In this document: piece by piece, positions 1-10,503 of the stretch | How the letters are laid out: every line of letters starts with the position of its first letter | Position numbering within the stretch: the stretch's first letter is position 1 | Source: Takashimella koratensis | Taxonomy: Eukaryota; Basidiomycota; Tremellomycetes; Trichosporonales; Tetragoniomycetaceae | Assembly (NCBI GenBank): GCA_003116875.1 | Contig: BCKT01000017.1 | Span: 310,001-374,000, forward strand | Length of the DNA: 64,000 nucleotides | Reading direction: 5' to 3' | Position numbers and translations under genes: made by a program | The notes under the pieces: generated by a model | Seen by the model: the letters and a program-made list of their open reading frames with translations, nothing else | Told to the model about the DNA's origin: nothing | Database searches by the model: none

Positions 1-1927
1 CCGCGATCCAAGACCAGGGAGGAGTAGGGGACAAGCAGCAAGAGTAAGGAGCAAAGGAAGGGGCTAAGCAGGGCCTCGACCGGGGGAAGGGAAGTAGCGA
101 GGATAAAGGAAAAGGAAGAAAGGCGGTAATTGTCGGTCCAAGGTTTTCTCCGTTACGCGGACGAACTACACCAAGGTGAGAGGAGGAAGAAGAGCGCAAG
201 GATCGCCATAGGGAGACGGGCTTAGCAGCCAGCCGGTTGACGAGTACCCGTTCACGATCGACCTCGATAGCCTCCTGCTATTCAACTCTTTACAATGACG
301 TTGTAACCTTGCTCATAGGCTGGAGTTAAAGACCGATCCGATCCTCGTTGCAAGTTCCCGTGCATTGTTTGACTGGTGACTCGGGTCTCGTTGATTTCTC
401 GGGTGGGAGACCGACCCAGGTCGCGCCCTAAGAGGGTTTGAATGGGTCCGGTCGGCCCGCTGAGCGCCGGTGGGCTGAGTGAAGGGTGTGGGCTCTGGTG
501 TTACGCCATATATGGTTTTCCTTTGTTGCGACTTTTCGTTGTTCCCCTGCCCTGGATGAACCCCTGGCCCTAAGGTTGAGTTGAGCTCTACCCGCCTCAC
601 TCGCCTTGGGTCCCACCCCTTGCCCAACCCGCCCAACCCCCCTTGTCCCCCGCGCGCACACTAGCCCACGCCTAAACCCGCTGCAACAGCCGGCGGCGGG
701 ATCCGGCGTAGCCGCAGGGAACCCAGCGGCCCAGCGGCAAACGAGGTGTAGACTGGGAACATCAACAACCCTCGGGCGGGGCCTCGCGCGGGGGATTGGA
801 CCTCAACCACCCCATTCGCCCATTTGTAATAATTTTTTTTTTCTATAATGTTTTCCGAGATGGGAGCGGGTGAGGGAGGGGGGAGGGGAGAGAGAGGGAG
901 GGAATACCCTTTCGGGTTGGACCATACGAGACACATACACCCCGTGAAGCGGAGGAGGGGGCAGGGGGGCAAGGGGTATGGGGGGGGGGGGAAAGAGGGG
1001 GCAAGGGCGGCGGATCGGGTCGGGTGAATGTCCGACAGAGTGGGTTAGGCAACGGATAGGATAGTTTGGACGAGGGGGTGGTCAGCTGCCGCTGCTGGGT
1101 TGGGTGGACTTGTTGCTATGCATCTGTTGCTGTCGGTCTCTGCTTGACACCACTTGCATCTTCTCCTTCACCACCACCACCACCCTCACCGACCTCGACT
1201 CGGCCGCGCAAGCTCCGCAAGCTCCGCCCGTGACTAGTATTCGATTCTAGACGAGGGGTCCTTCCGACTAGTACTTTGCTGCACTCGTCGTCGTCGTCGT
1301 CGTTGCCCTCCCCATCCTCGGTGGACACTGCCCGGATCTCGCCCTTGGCCGCGACCTCAATCCCATCTCACTCGCCGGGATCACCATCAGACATCACCAT
1401 CAGCAATCCACTCACCCCTTCCCCTTCTTCCTCATTGTCCCCATCCTCCCCCACCCATCCACCTTTGCCGGGGCCCGACCACGACCACCGTACCGCCTCG
1501 TGTCGTGCGATCCCATCGGGGCTCATCATCGAGCACGCCTTGCCTTTGATTGCCACCCACCCTCCCTGCCATTCGCCTAATTGTCCTCGGCGGCAAGGGC
1601 ACGGCCAGATACTGCCAAAGAGAAGCGAGCAAGACGTTGACACTCTGGGACAGTCACACATCGCTACCAAGGACCCACCTTGGCACCCACCTGTGATTCT
1701 CATTCCTCCCTCTTCTTCTTCTTCTTCACCTTTGTCAGTGCACTCCCGCACTCGTTTCTCCAGGATCGCTCCTCTCACTTCTTCTCAACCTCGCCTATCC
1801 ACCTCAGTCCTGCCCCAGTCCCGCATCACTCCCCGGTCCCCCTCCCGTCCCTCGCCGCACCCCACCCCACCCCATCATCTCCTCGTCCCATCATCACACC
1901 CACCATCACCACGCCGCCGCTCGCACG
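1..1927. other. Non-coding region with G-rich and C/T-rich tracts
   Basis: No convincing gene is seen. Roughly 860-1015 is a run of G tracts on the + strand, including about a dozen consecutive G near 980. About 1140-1925 is strongly C/T-rich with short CTT, CAC and TCG repeats. A C/T-rich stretch just before the ATG at 1928 looks like a fungal promoter plus leader. The long open frame over 1276-2124 is Ser/Pro/His-rich low-complexity sequence and overlaps the real gene in another frame, so I do not call it. Confidence 0.6.
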
Positions 1928-4900
1928 ATGACAGCGGCGCCGCTCGCCCCGCCGGGCTACAAGCGCAGCAACGCCGACTACGACTTTATCCAACCCGACC
2001 TCCCCGACCGCGACCGCGACCAGACCGTTCACAACATCCATCACGGGAACAGGATGCACACGACCCACCCGCCACCACAACCTTTACGGCCCGCCGACCC
2101 CGTCCGCTCAATCTCCTCCGCTAGCGTCCTCGACAAGGGCGACATGAGTGATAACAAGGACGATCTGACGAGTAAAGGTCGGAAGCGCAAGAGACTCGCC
2201 AAGGCTTGCTCAGCTTGTCACGTATGTTGACTCATCCCACCCACCCAACCGCCCTTTGACCAATGTTTAACCTCTTTCGCTTACTCTTTTTTCGCAGAAA
2301 AACAAACGACGATGTGACGGGTTCGCCCCTTGTTCCAATTGCGAGTTCTCGGCTCGACCATGTGTCTACCTCAACGCTCAAGGCGAACAGATCCCACCTC
2401 CTCGTACTCGCGACTCCTCGGTCGTTCCCAAACGAGGAGGCGCCGATGACCCAGCCAACCCGACGCAGTCTTCGCATGGCCAGAACGCAAACCAGAGCCA
2501 AGGCCAAGGACCGTCGTCGCCTGGCGCCGCGCACAGGGACGAAGAGTGGGCGAGGGAAGACCGTGATCGGCTGGCTAGGGAGGAGCGGATGCGGGACGAG
2601 CGAGTTCGAAACGACGAACGAGACGAGCGCCGGGCCTTGTTTGACGCAGTTGAGCGGGACCCATCGCTCTCCACCGAGCTGATCGAGAGTGAGTCCCGGC
2701 CTCCCCCGATCAACTCATCAATCCACTAACCCACACCCCCATCCCTTTAGTCTTCTTCTCCCGCACGCCGCCTCACGGAGCCATGTTTCACGGTCCCACA
2801 TTTAGGTACCGTTACTACCTCAACATTGTCTCTCCCTTCCTCCTGGACGCAATCTACCTCCTCGCCAGCCGATTATGCGAGCACCCGTCTTTCCTCGCTG
2901 CGGTTCCGGCCACGACACCCGTGTACCTCCGCGGCGAGCCCTTTGCGGAGCGTTGTCGTGCCGCCGTTGACCGTGTCGTCGAGATCCGTTCCCGCTGGTC
3001 AGAGGACGAGCGCAGGCTCGACATCGGGACATGGGAAGAAACCGAGTTTGTCCAGACTTGCAACTTGTTGTCACTCTACTACAACTGTACCCGCCAGCCC
3101 CGACTCGGGTTGTACTACCTTGACGTGGCGCTGTCCGTCCTCCGACCAGGGATCACCGGGACCCTCCCTCCTCCTTCTCAACGCCTAGGGCTGAGCGTGG
3201 CCGAGTACTTTACCCTCGCCGAGGTCCGCAATCGCACGTTCTGGATGTGCATGGTCGGCGATATGTGCTCAGCGGCCAACGGTCGACCCAGGCGAGTCCT
3301 CGACCATGAGATCGCGGGCGTGCCACTCCCAGGAACAGAGAACCACTGGGCCCGATGGGGCGGGCTAGGCGTGGGAGGATCAGACCCAGGGAGGAGAGAC
3401 GCCTTGTCTCCGGGTACAGGCAACTGGCTCGCAGATGAGGGCCAGGTTGGCGAGCTTGGTCATATCGTTCGCATTGTAAGTAACACCGTGACAGAGTTTA
3501 CCAAGTGATATGCTGACCCGCCCAGCTCGCAGTCTTTGCCAACATCATGTCTATTGCAAACAACGGCGGTGCTGGGTCACACGAAGCACGCCACCTCCCT
3601 GCGACGCACTACGAGCATGCTTTGAAGGTGAGTCTGGCGTACCTCCTACTTTGTTCAAGCTGACTTTGTCTTCCACGTTACAGGCTTGGGCACTGGAACT
3701 CCCCAGGCACATGCGGTTTGACGAGATCAACCTCTCTGTCGCCATGTCCCGAGTTCACTCTCCAGTCCCCGAGACCTGTTTCTCCGGCTGGGCGTTTGCA
3801 TACATGCACGCTGTCGCAGAGTGCGGGATGTTCTACCTCCAAGTGGCACCGAACAAGCCGGGTTCCTACGCGATTGGCCGACAGAGCCAGGCGGTAGACA
3901 ACCTTGCCGTCATCCTTGACTCGCTCGGCACCAAGGGCCGCGAAGGGGCTATGAGTAAGTGTAACTGTTACTTCGTAGTCCACTCTGCTACAATCACACA
4001 ATCATGACAAGTTGTGATCGCTGACCCACTTTAGTGTTCTTCCCTGTGACCGTGGTGACTGCATGGAACGAGCACCTTCGTTCCGCTGCTTCTCCGCCTG
4101 CCCCACACACTGCCATCGACGACCACCTGAACACGTGGTGGGTCGAGATGCGGCGTGAATGGGGCTGGGAGAAACGCGATGTCCTCGATCGTGGCCTTTT
4201 TCCTTTCCCTGACCCTAACCGCGCCGGCGTCCCTGCCTCATCCAACATGTCAGGCTCAGACCACCCACTCTCCCACCGCCTCTCTAGCGGACCCTCTCAC
4301 CCTGCTTCTCAATTCAACTCTCTCGCTCCCCCGCCGTCCAACTCGCATTACCGAGAATGGTATAGCCACCCATACCGACACACTCCGCCACCTCCATCCA
4401 ACCCGACGTCCATCTCTCCACCGCGGATGTTCGTACCTCCGCACCCGCTCGCCGCCCCGCCCTCTTCCCTGGGGCTATTTAGCTTCTCCTCGCCGGAGAA
4501 ACAACGAGGTCCCGCCCTCGTTCACCCAGGTGCGGCTGATATCCCGCCTCTCTCAGCCTCCAGCTCGGGAAGTAGACACATCCTTGCTCCGCTACGACCG
4601 AGAGCGGCGTCTGGGTCGGCGTCGAATCACAGCGTTCATTCAGAGCAGGAGATGGACTGGGACCGACGCGTAGAGGGGGAGAGAGAGACGCTGCCGCCGA
4701 TCAGCTACCTCGATGAGAGGGAGAGGGAGCGCGGGCGTGAATTGGAGCGAGAGCGGGAAAGGGAGGTGGAGAGGGAGAGAGAGAACGAGAGGGAGAGATT
4801 GTATACCCGCCACGAAATCAAAGAGGAACGAGGTCTCGAGCGAGACGATATCGACGTCGACCTTGAAGCCGAGCACGACGAGCGGGACCGTGATCGCGAT

Positions 4901-5260
4901 CTAGGACTGGATCGACACGACGCACACGATACGCGTCAAGTCCCGCGGCCGTTACACCCGCCGTCATCGCATCGCGGCTCAGAGGGGCTTTCCGGGAATG
5001 GAAACGGCAACGGGCACGGCAACGGGCACGGGCACGGGTACGAGCCAGAGGATGACGGCGAAGTGGGAGTTACGGAGACCACAACGGTCGCAGGTCCGGA
5101 AGGGACGAGGACTTCACCAGTTGCTGTACCGTCAGTCCCGAGGGTGACTTGGGCAACGGCCCCGAGAGAGAGGGAGAGGGAGAGAGATGTGCCGGTCGGT
5201 ATTGAGGCGCTCCTGTCTGCTGCCGAAGTGAGGCGGCGGGAGGGAGTCGAGGCGGTCTGA
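1928..5260 (+). CDS. Zn2Cys6 transcription factor with fungal-type regulatory middle domain
   Basis: A nuclear DNA-binding regulator of about 1002 residues. I place exons at 1928-2221, 2298-2688, 2751-3475, 3526-3627, 3684-3954 and 4035-5260; the phases all fit and the total is divisible by three. The binuclear zinc cluster (residues about 94-124) has the spacing C-x2-C-x6-C-x5-C-x2-C-x6-C and begins CSACHKNKRRC. Intron 1 cuts it right after CSACH. An Arg/Glu/Asp-rich linker follows, then a helical region starting FFSRTPPHG that resembles the fungal-specific regulatory domain. The C-terminal 400 residues are low complexity: Ser/Pro-rich, then Arg-Glu repeats (about 4700-4800), then Gly-Asn-His repeats (about 4990-5040). 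ATG 1928 is chosen because it follows the C/T-rich leader and opens the frame into the zinc cluster. Target genes cannot be told from sequence. Confidence 0.87.
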
Positions 5261-8200
5261 GTGGGTCATCTTGATGAGGGCGGGAGGTGGTTTTAGGTCG
5301 TGTGATTCAGGACTTGATCACGGTCCATTGTGTATTCTCAATATCTCGTAACCTCCTGTGTTTCTACCTCTGGCATCTTAGTGTCTGAACGGATTTTTAC
5401 TTTCTCAAGTCTATCCCGTCTATCCCCTCTCCCTTCCTCACACCTTTCTTCCTCTTCCCCGTCTCCCTACTCTCTTCTCTTCTTTCTTCGTTCGCACTCG
5501 TCTCTTTTTGTATTCTCTAGTACAGTATCGGTACAACCTTCTTCGCGCTTCTCGTCCTGTGGACCAAAACAACCATCTCCCGCACCTATTCTCGAGTTGT
5601 GAATATGTCGTGTCAAGTCGTTCATGATTTGTGTCTGGCAGTTTCTCGTAGTCTCTCGATGTGAGAATTTATCTGGTCTGAGGAAGAATGCTGGGGTTGA
5701 ACGGGCTTGAGGTGTACTGTAGATGATAGGGAACGATGTACTGTACGTATGGTATGAACTGTGGTTTGATGCTATCCCTCTAAATCGCCTGCTACCTTTC
5801 AAGGAGTCCTTCCCTCTTGCTACTATCGGGCCCCCGTATCTCAATTTCCTATGCATCACCTCCGAACAATCAACGGCCCACGTAATGATTGGTTCGAAGC
5901 GCGCACCCTTCACCTTTCAGGCAACGGCAGGGCACAAGTCGGGCTCATAACCCACACTCAGGAGACACGTCATCACAGCACTGCATTCGCCATCCGGGTC
6001 AACGGTTACCGACTCGATCATCTATTAGAACAGGGGTTGATCATGTCGGTGAGCGCGCGAAGAAAGTCCGACGTCTCATGTTTTCCTTTTCTTTGTTCCC
6101 ATCCTCGCGGCTTTTTGCCTACTTCTTGGCAATGACGAAACTTGAGACAACCTCGAGCTGCCCGTTACGGTACTCGTCCGATAAGTGTCGGTTGATCACA
6201 ATTCACCACCTGTAACGTCCCAGAGCTTACGACGGATTACTGATCATTCTCGTATGGGCCAAACCGCTGGATCAGGGAGTCATTCGCAAAATGAGAATAT
6301 ACCGCTATTGCCCTGCATCTCGCGGGTGGGTGTCAATATCAGCAACCTCACACGTGATCAGCTATAAACAACTCGGGGTAGCTTTGTTCCCAATTGACGC
6401 TAGATGGCGTATTCATCGTTTCATTCGCCATCCCATGGTATATCAGTGACGACCTCTGTGACCCCGTTTCCTTCGGGTCGCTGACAGTGGGGTGGTAAGC
6501 GGTTACATCGACTCGTAGGGCGCACGGTCACTGTAGTATATGCGGCCGAGGATTGCACCGAGCTCCACGGCCGTTTTACTGTAGTAGCATGGGAAACTGT
6601 GCCGTAACTCCGCAGAAGCTCATATCCCCGTCTGTGATCAGAGACCAGACCCGAGGCGTGCTCACTCGTGTCTATGAATACAACTGCGGTGATCTGATTG
6701 AACGCAAGCGAGAGAAGCACTCATGAGTGAGTCGTCATGTCGTCATACGAGGTCCGGAATTCACTCACGACCTCTGAGCCAAAACACTCATGACCCAAGG
6801 TCCAAACCTGGACCACTGGAACCAGGGCGTCAGGTCCCGCAATCGACGACACGGTGGTGCTCTAATGACACCTGCTACCTGAAACGATGCCGTCCTCGTC
6901 CCCAGAGAACCTGTCGCTCACCCTAGCCGCGCACCCTAGGCCCCGCACTGCTCCCAACGGTACTGCCCGCGGATCGCTTCCCGCCGACGGCCGACACTGT
7001 GTTGGCTGCAGACCCGGACACAGTTGTCCAGATCCCATTGGAGAACAGCCACCGCCTAAGACGCTTAGTACGACTGTATCCCCAAAAGTTGTTGCAATTC
7101 AGTACTGTACCTCGTTTGTTGTTGACAAAGATGGACGCCGAGGTACATTGATATGTGTTTGAGGACGCTAAGCTGGGCTCGAATGGGCGCACGCCTGGCC
7201 CGGTAGACCTCTCGAGTTGGGCTGACCCACGCTTCGCCTTGGGGGACGACAAGTGGCAGGAGGTAGTGCGGGCGTCTTCTGCAGCAGTCACTAGTCGTCG
7301 CCTCTGTGAACCGGGTAGCGCGCTCATCAGCTAACAGTGAATGGGCGGTTAGCGAGCGCACATGTACCTCACGACGCTAGCTAGCTCGCTCGCTTGCTCG
7401 CCACCTCGTCCCAGCTGAGGTGCAGCTCCGCACACCTCGGCGATGTTTTCCCCAACGTCAACACGATCTACCAACTCCTCTGTATTGACTCAATACCCAG
7501 CCGATCCAACATATCAATCGAGTCGGCGTTTTCAATTCCACCCAATTCTTCGCCTGCGCTGTTGGTGCTGTTCGCTATGGTTTTCATCATCTATTCCAAG
7601 CGTACCTAGGTCAATTCATGGTTGGTTCCGGTATTCAATCGTTGGTTCCGGCCCTCGTGCCCTCATAATTGGGACCTTGAAACCAAAGCAATCGAACAAG
7701 CACTAACTTTGGAGGATTTCGACCACGTTTTTGGTTGCTTGTTTTCCTGGATGGATCACTTCTCTTACTTGTCAGCTTGTGGAGCGAACAGGGCTCAGCG
7801 TAATGAAACACCTGGCTCAAGTCTCAGGACTGCTAGGGGAATGTTCCCTGCAGAGGTAAGGTGGATATCCGTAAATCACGCTTTGTCAGACCCCTGACCC
7901 CCAAGGGATGACAGTTGTGCCAGCTCATCCACTCCGCGCGACCCCCGGCCTCATGCCAGTAAACTTAGCCTCTCCTGAGCTTTCGCACTCGACCCACTCG
8001 ACGTTAGGACGCTGATCACGCCGATACCTCTCAACTCAAGGTGCTAGACACTAGCTAACTAGGTTCTAGCATGCGACTGAATCGGCTTTACGAGACACTC
8101 CACTTACTGAATGACCAGGATCCTACCTTAGGCTGGGAAACGAGGTCCCCCCTTGGTCCTTCCTCGCTCCCCTATCGCCCACCGTCCATCGATGCTTGCG

Positions 8201-8338
8201 TCTCTCGCGTTCGAGGTCGCTCGATCGATCACCCGAGATGAACATGATACTGTTCTTCCGCCCTCGTTCCGAACAAACACGGCAAACAAATGCAAACAAC
8301 ATACCGGCTTCGGCGGATCGACTTGAGTTCTTGAATGA

Positions 8339-8346
8339 TATATAAA
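8339..8346 (+). promoter_or_regulatory. TATA box of the repeat-protein gene
   Basis: The sequence TATATAAA lies about 190 bp upstream of the ATG at 8536. It is a strong canonical TATA element and implies a 5' leader of about 160 nt that includes the CAACCGA repeat. Confidence 0.6.
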
Positions 8347-8443
8347 GGATCCCCCTCAATGTGGACCGAGTCAACACAACTCATCCCATTCAAGTTCAAC
8401 TCTAACGCGATCCAGTACTCGACACTCGACCTTTGACCTCGAA

Positions 8444-8530
8444 CTCGACAACCGACAACCGACAACCGACAACCGACAACCGACAACCGACTTCGATTAC
8501 CGCTTTCGACAACCGACCTCGACAACCGAC
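8444..8530 (+). repeat. Heptanucleotide tandem repeat in the 5' leader
   Basis: About five to six direct copies of the 7-mer CGACAAC/CAACCGA run from about 8446 to 8490. Further scattered copies lie at about 8505-8530, immediately before the ATG. The tract has few G outside the CCGA core, so it may stay unstructured in the mRNA leader. A role in translation is only inferred. Confidence 0.75.
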
Positions 8531-8535
8531 ACACA

Positions 8536-10038
8536 ATGCAGAACGCCGCCCGCCTCGTCGCCGTTCTCGCCATCCTCGCTCACTGCGTCTACGCCGCCCC
8601 TCTCGGCCGGTACGTCTATCCTTGTCCCTTCAATTCTATTCCCATTCCCACTTCCCACCCCACCTACAGCCTCACCCCTGAATGTCCTGGTAGCGGGGCG
8701 TGGCGTGGCGTCGACGAATAGTATGATTAACCATCTCTCAGTGTGGTCAAGCGCGGCGAGCTCGGGAACCTACTGGATTCCACCCTCACTGGTGTCGAGA
8801 CCACTGTTGGCGATCTCGGCCTCGGTGTCCTCAACCCCACCCTGGCCGGTGTCAAGACAACCGTTGACAACGCCAAGCGTGAAGGAGCCCTCGGCTCTCT
8901 CCTTGACTCCACCCTCGAGGGCTTGGACACCACAGTGACCGAGCTCGGACTCGGGTCCCTTGTTCCCACCCTCGAGGGTGTCCAGACCACCGTCGACAAC
9001 GCAAAGCGCGGAGACCTCGGTACCCTCCTCGATCCTACCCTTGACGGCGTCGAGACTACTGTTGGCGTGCTTGGCCTCGGGGTCCTCAACCCGACCCTCG
9101 AGGGAGTTCAAACCACCGTCGACAACGCCAAGCGTGAGGGTGCTCTTGGGAACCTTCTCGACTCTACCGTTACTGGCCTTGAGACCACTGTCGAAGAACT
9201 CGGCCTCGGTGCTCTCACCCCTACTCTCGAGGGTGTTAAGACTACCGTCGATAACGCGAAGCGACAGGGCGCTCTCGGTGACTTGCTCAACCCTACTCTC
9301 GAGGGTCTTGACACCACAGTGACCGAGCTTGGACTCGGGTCCCTTGTTCCCACCCTCGAGGGCGTCCAGACCACCGTCGACAACGCAAAGCGTGAGGGAC
9401 AGCTGGGTGCTCTCCTCGACTCCACCCTCGAAGGCCTTGACACGACTGTTACCGAGCTTGGTCTTGGCTCTTTAGTTCCCACACTTGAGGGCGTTCAGAC
9501 CACTGTCGATAACGCCAAGCGAGAGGGCCAGCTTGGTGCACTGCTCGACAGCACGCTCGAAGGGCTTGACACCACCGTCACCGAACTCGGTCTTGGCTCT
9601 TTGGTCCCCACTCTCGAGGGTGTCCAAACTACCGTCGACAACGCCAAGCGCGGTGATCTCGGAACCCTCCTCGACCCGACTCTCGACGGTGTTGGTCTCA
9701 CCGTCGGCGAGCTGGGCCTCGGCGCCCTCGACCCCACCATCGCTGGACTCGTTACCACCGTTGACAACGCGAAGCGACAAGCACCGGGAGCTCTCGGAAA
9801 CCTTCTCGACACCACTCTGCAGGGAGTCGAGACCACCGTCTACGAACTCGGCCTCCAGTCTCTCGACCCTACCATCAACGGAGTCAAGGCCACTATCGAC
9901 AACGCCAAACGCGAAGGCGCCCTCGGCAACCTCCTCGACTCCACCCTTACTGGTGCGGAAACCACCGTCGAAGAGCTCGGCCTCGGTGTCCTCACTCCCG
10001 TCGTCGGTGGCCTCAAGGGCACAATCGACAACGCTTAA
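8536..10038 (+). CDS. Secreted precursor of ten tandem 40-45-residue units separated by Lys-Arg (Kex2-type repeat protein)
   Basis: Exons 8536-8609 and 8742-10038 encode 456 residues. Residues 1-20 form a hydrophobic signal peptide ending in VYA, followed by a short pro-segment ending in VVKR. Then come ten units: 8755-8880, 8881-9009, 9010-9135, 9136-9264, 9265-9393, 9394-9522, 9523-9651, 9652-9777, 9778-9912 and 9913-10038. Units 1-9 end in DNAKR and the last ends in DNA before the stop, exactly what Kex2-like cleavage at KR would need to release ten peptides. The mature units contain no Cys and no Trp. Each unit is itself two related halves, both containing a motif like TLEGxxTTV. Fungal precursors of this design (for example the Ustilago repellent precursor and other Kex2-processed repeat proteins) give cell-surface or signalling peptides. 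The function here is unknown, and I recognise no homologue of the unit sequence. Confidence 0.85.
8755..10038 (+). repeat. Ten tandem coding repeats of 126-135 bp
   Basis: The units are in frame, with lengths 126, 129, 126, 129, 129, 129, 129, 126, 135 and 126 bp (the last includes the stop codon). Length variation sits at the start of each unit, just after the Lys-Arg site. Units 6 and 7 encode identical peptides. Confidence 0.9.
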
Positions 10039-10503
10039 CGAACTGCCACCAATCCATACACGAACGAACCAGCCTTATTGGCGCCCGGGTTCTGCGTATT
10101 CTTTGTCTATAATGACTCCGACGACTCGATGACTTCGATCTTTTTCTATATCTTTCCACTTCGTAGTGCCCTTAGTGACCTTAATGCGATGCAACGTCCC
10201 CAGATGCAACTTGTTCTTCCAGCTGTGAGAATGACTCTTGCTGGCAGAGATGTCACAAACAGAACTTTTCGCGCAAACACACGACGCATGTTGACAGACA
10301 CAAACAAAGGGCTCAATTGAGATCGTCACTAGCTCGTTCGTCCTGCGCGCCACAGACGACATGATCAATTCACGTCCATTCATTTGTTTCTCTGTGGCTC
10401 CAACTACCAATTACCGCAGTCTTTACGACACCCTCTACAAACAAAAGTTACGAGCGAGGCGGAGTGGCAGATTTCTCACCCTCCNCCCCCAGCAGACATG
10501 CCG
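10039..10503. other. Intergenic region between convergent genes
   Basis: This 465-bp stretch separates two genes that end towards each other. It contains one ambiguous base (N) at 10485 inside a C-run, so a small assembly gap or homopolymer error is possible. No gene is seen. Confidence 0.5.

Larger units (their letters stand above)
5261..8535. other. 3.3-kb gene-poor interval
   Basis: The first part (5395-5520) is a polypyrimidine tract, possibly 3' UTR of the upstream regulator. Beyond it, short open frames occur on both strands, but none shows a recognisable domain, a consistent intron pattern or a plausible composition. A CACGTGA site lies near 6350. The right end holds a TATA box and a heptamer repeat that belong to the next gene. 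The stretch may be an extended control region or may hold an unannotated non-coding RNA. I see no direct evidence for either. Confidence 0.5.

Noticed and set aside
1276..2124. Open frame of about 280 codons, Ser/Pro/His-rich
   Set aside because: It lies in a C/T-rich leader, is low complexity, has no domain, and overlaps the true first exon of the zinc-cluster regulator in another frame.
6421..7897. Several open frames of 60-134 codons on both strands
   Set aside because: No domains, no consistent splice signals and no composition change; random frames in GC-rich non-coding DNA explain them.
8755..10038. Regular repeats that might suggest a CRISPR array
   Set aside because: The repeats are in-frame protein units of 126-135 bp with synonymous drift and no spacers, and the DNA is eukaryotic.
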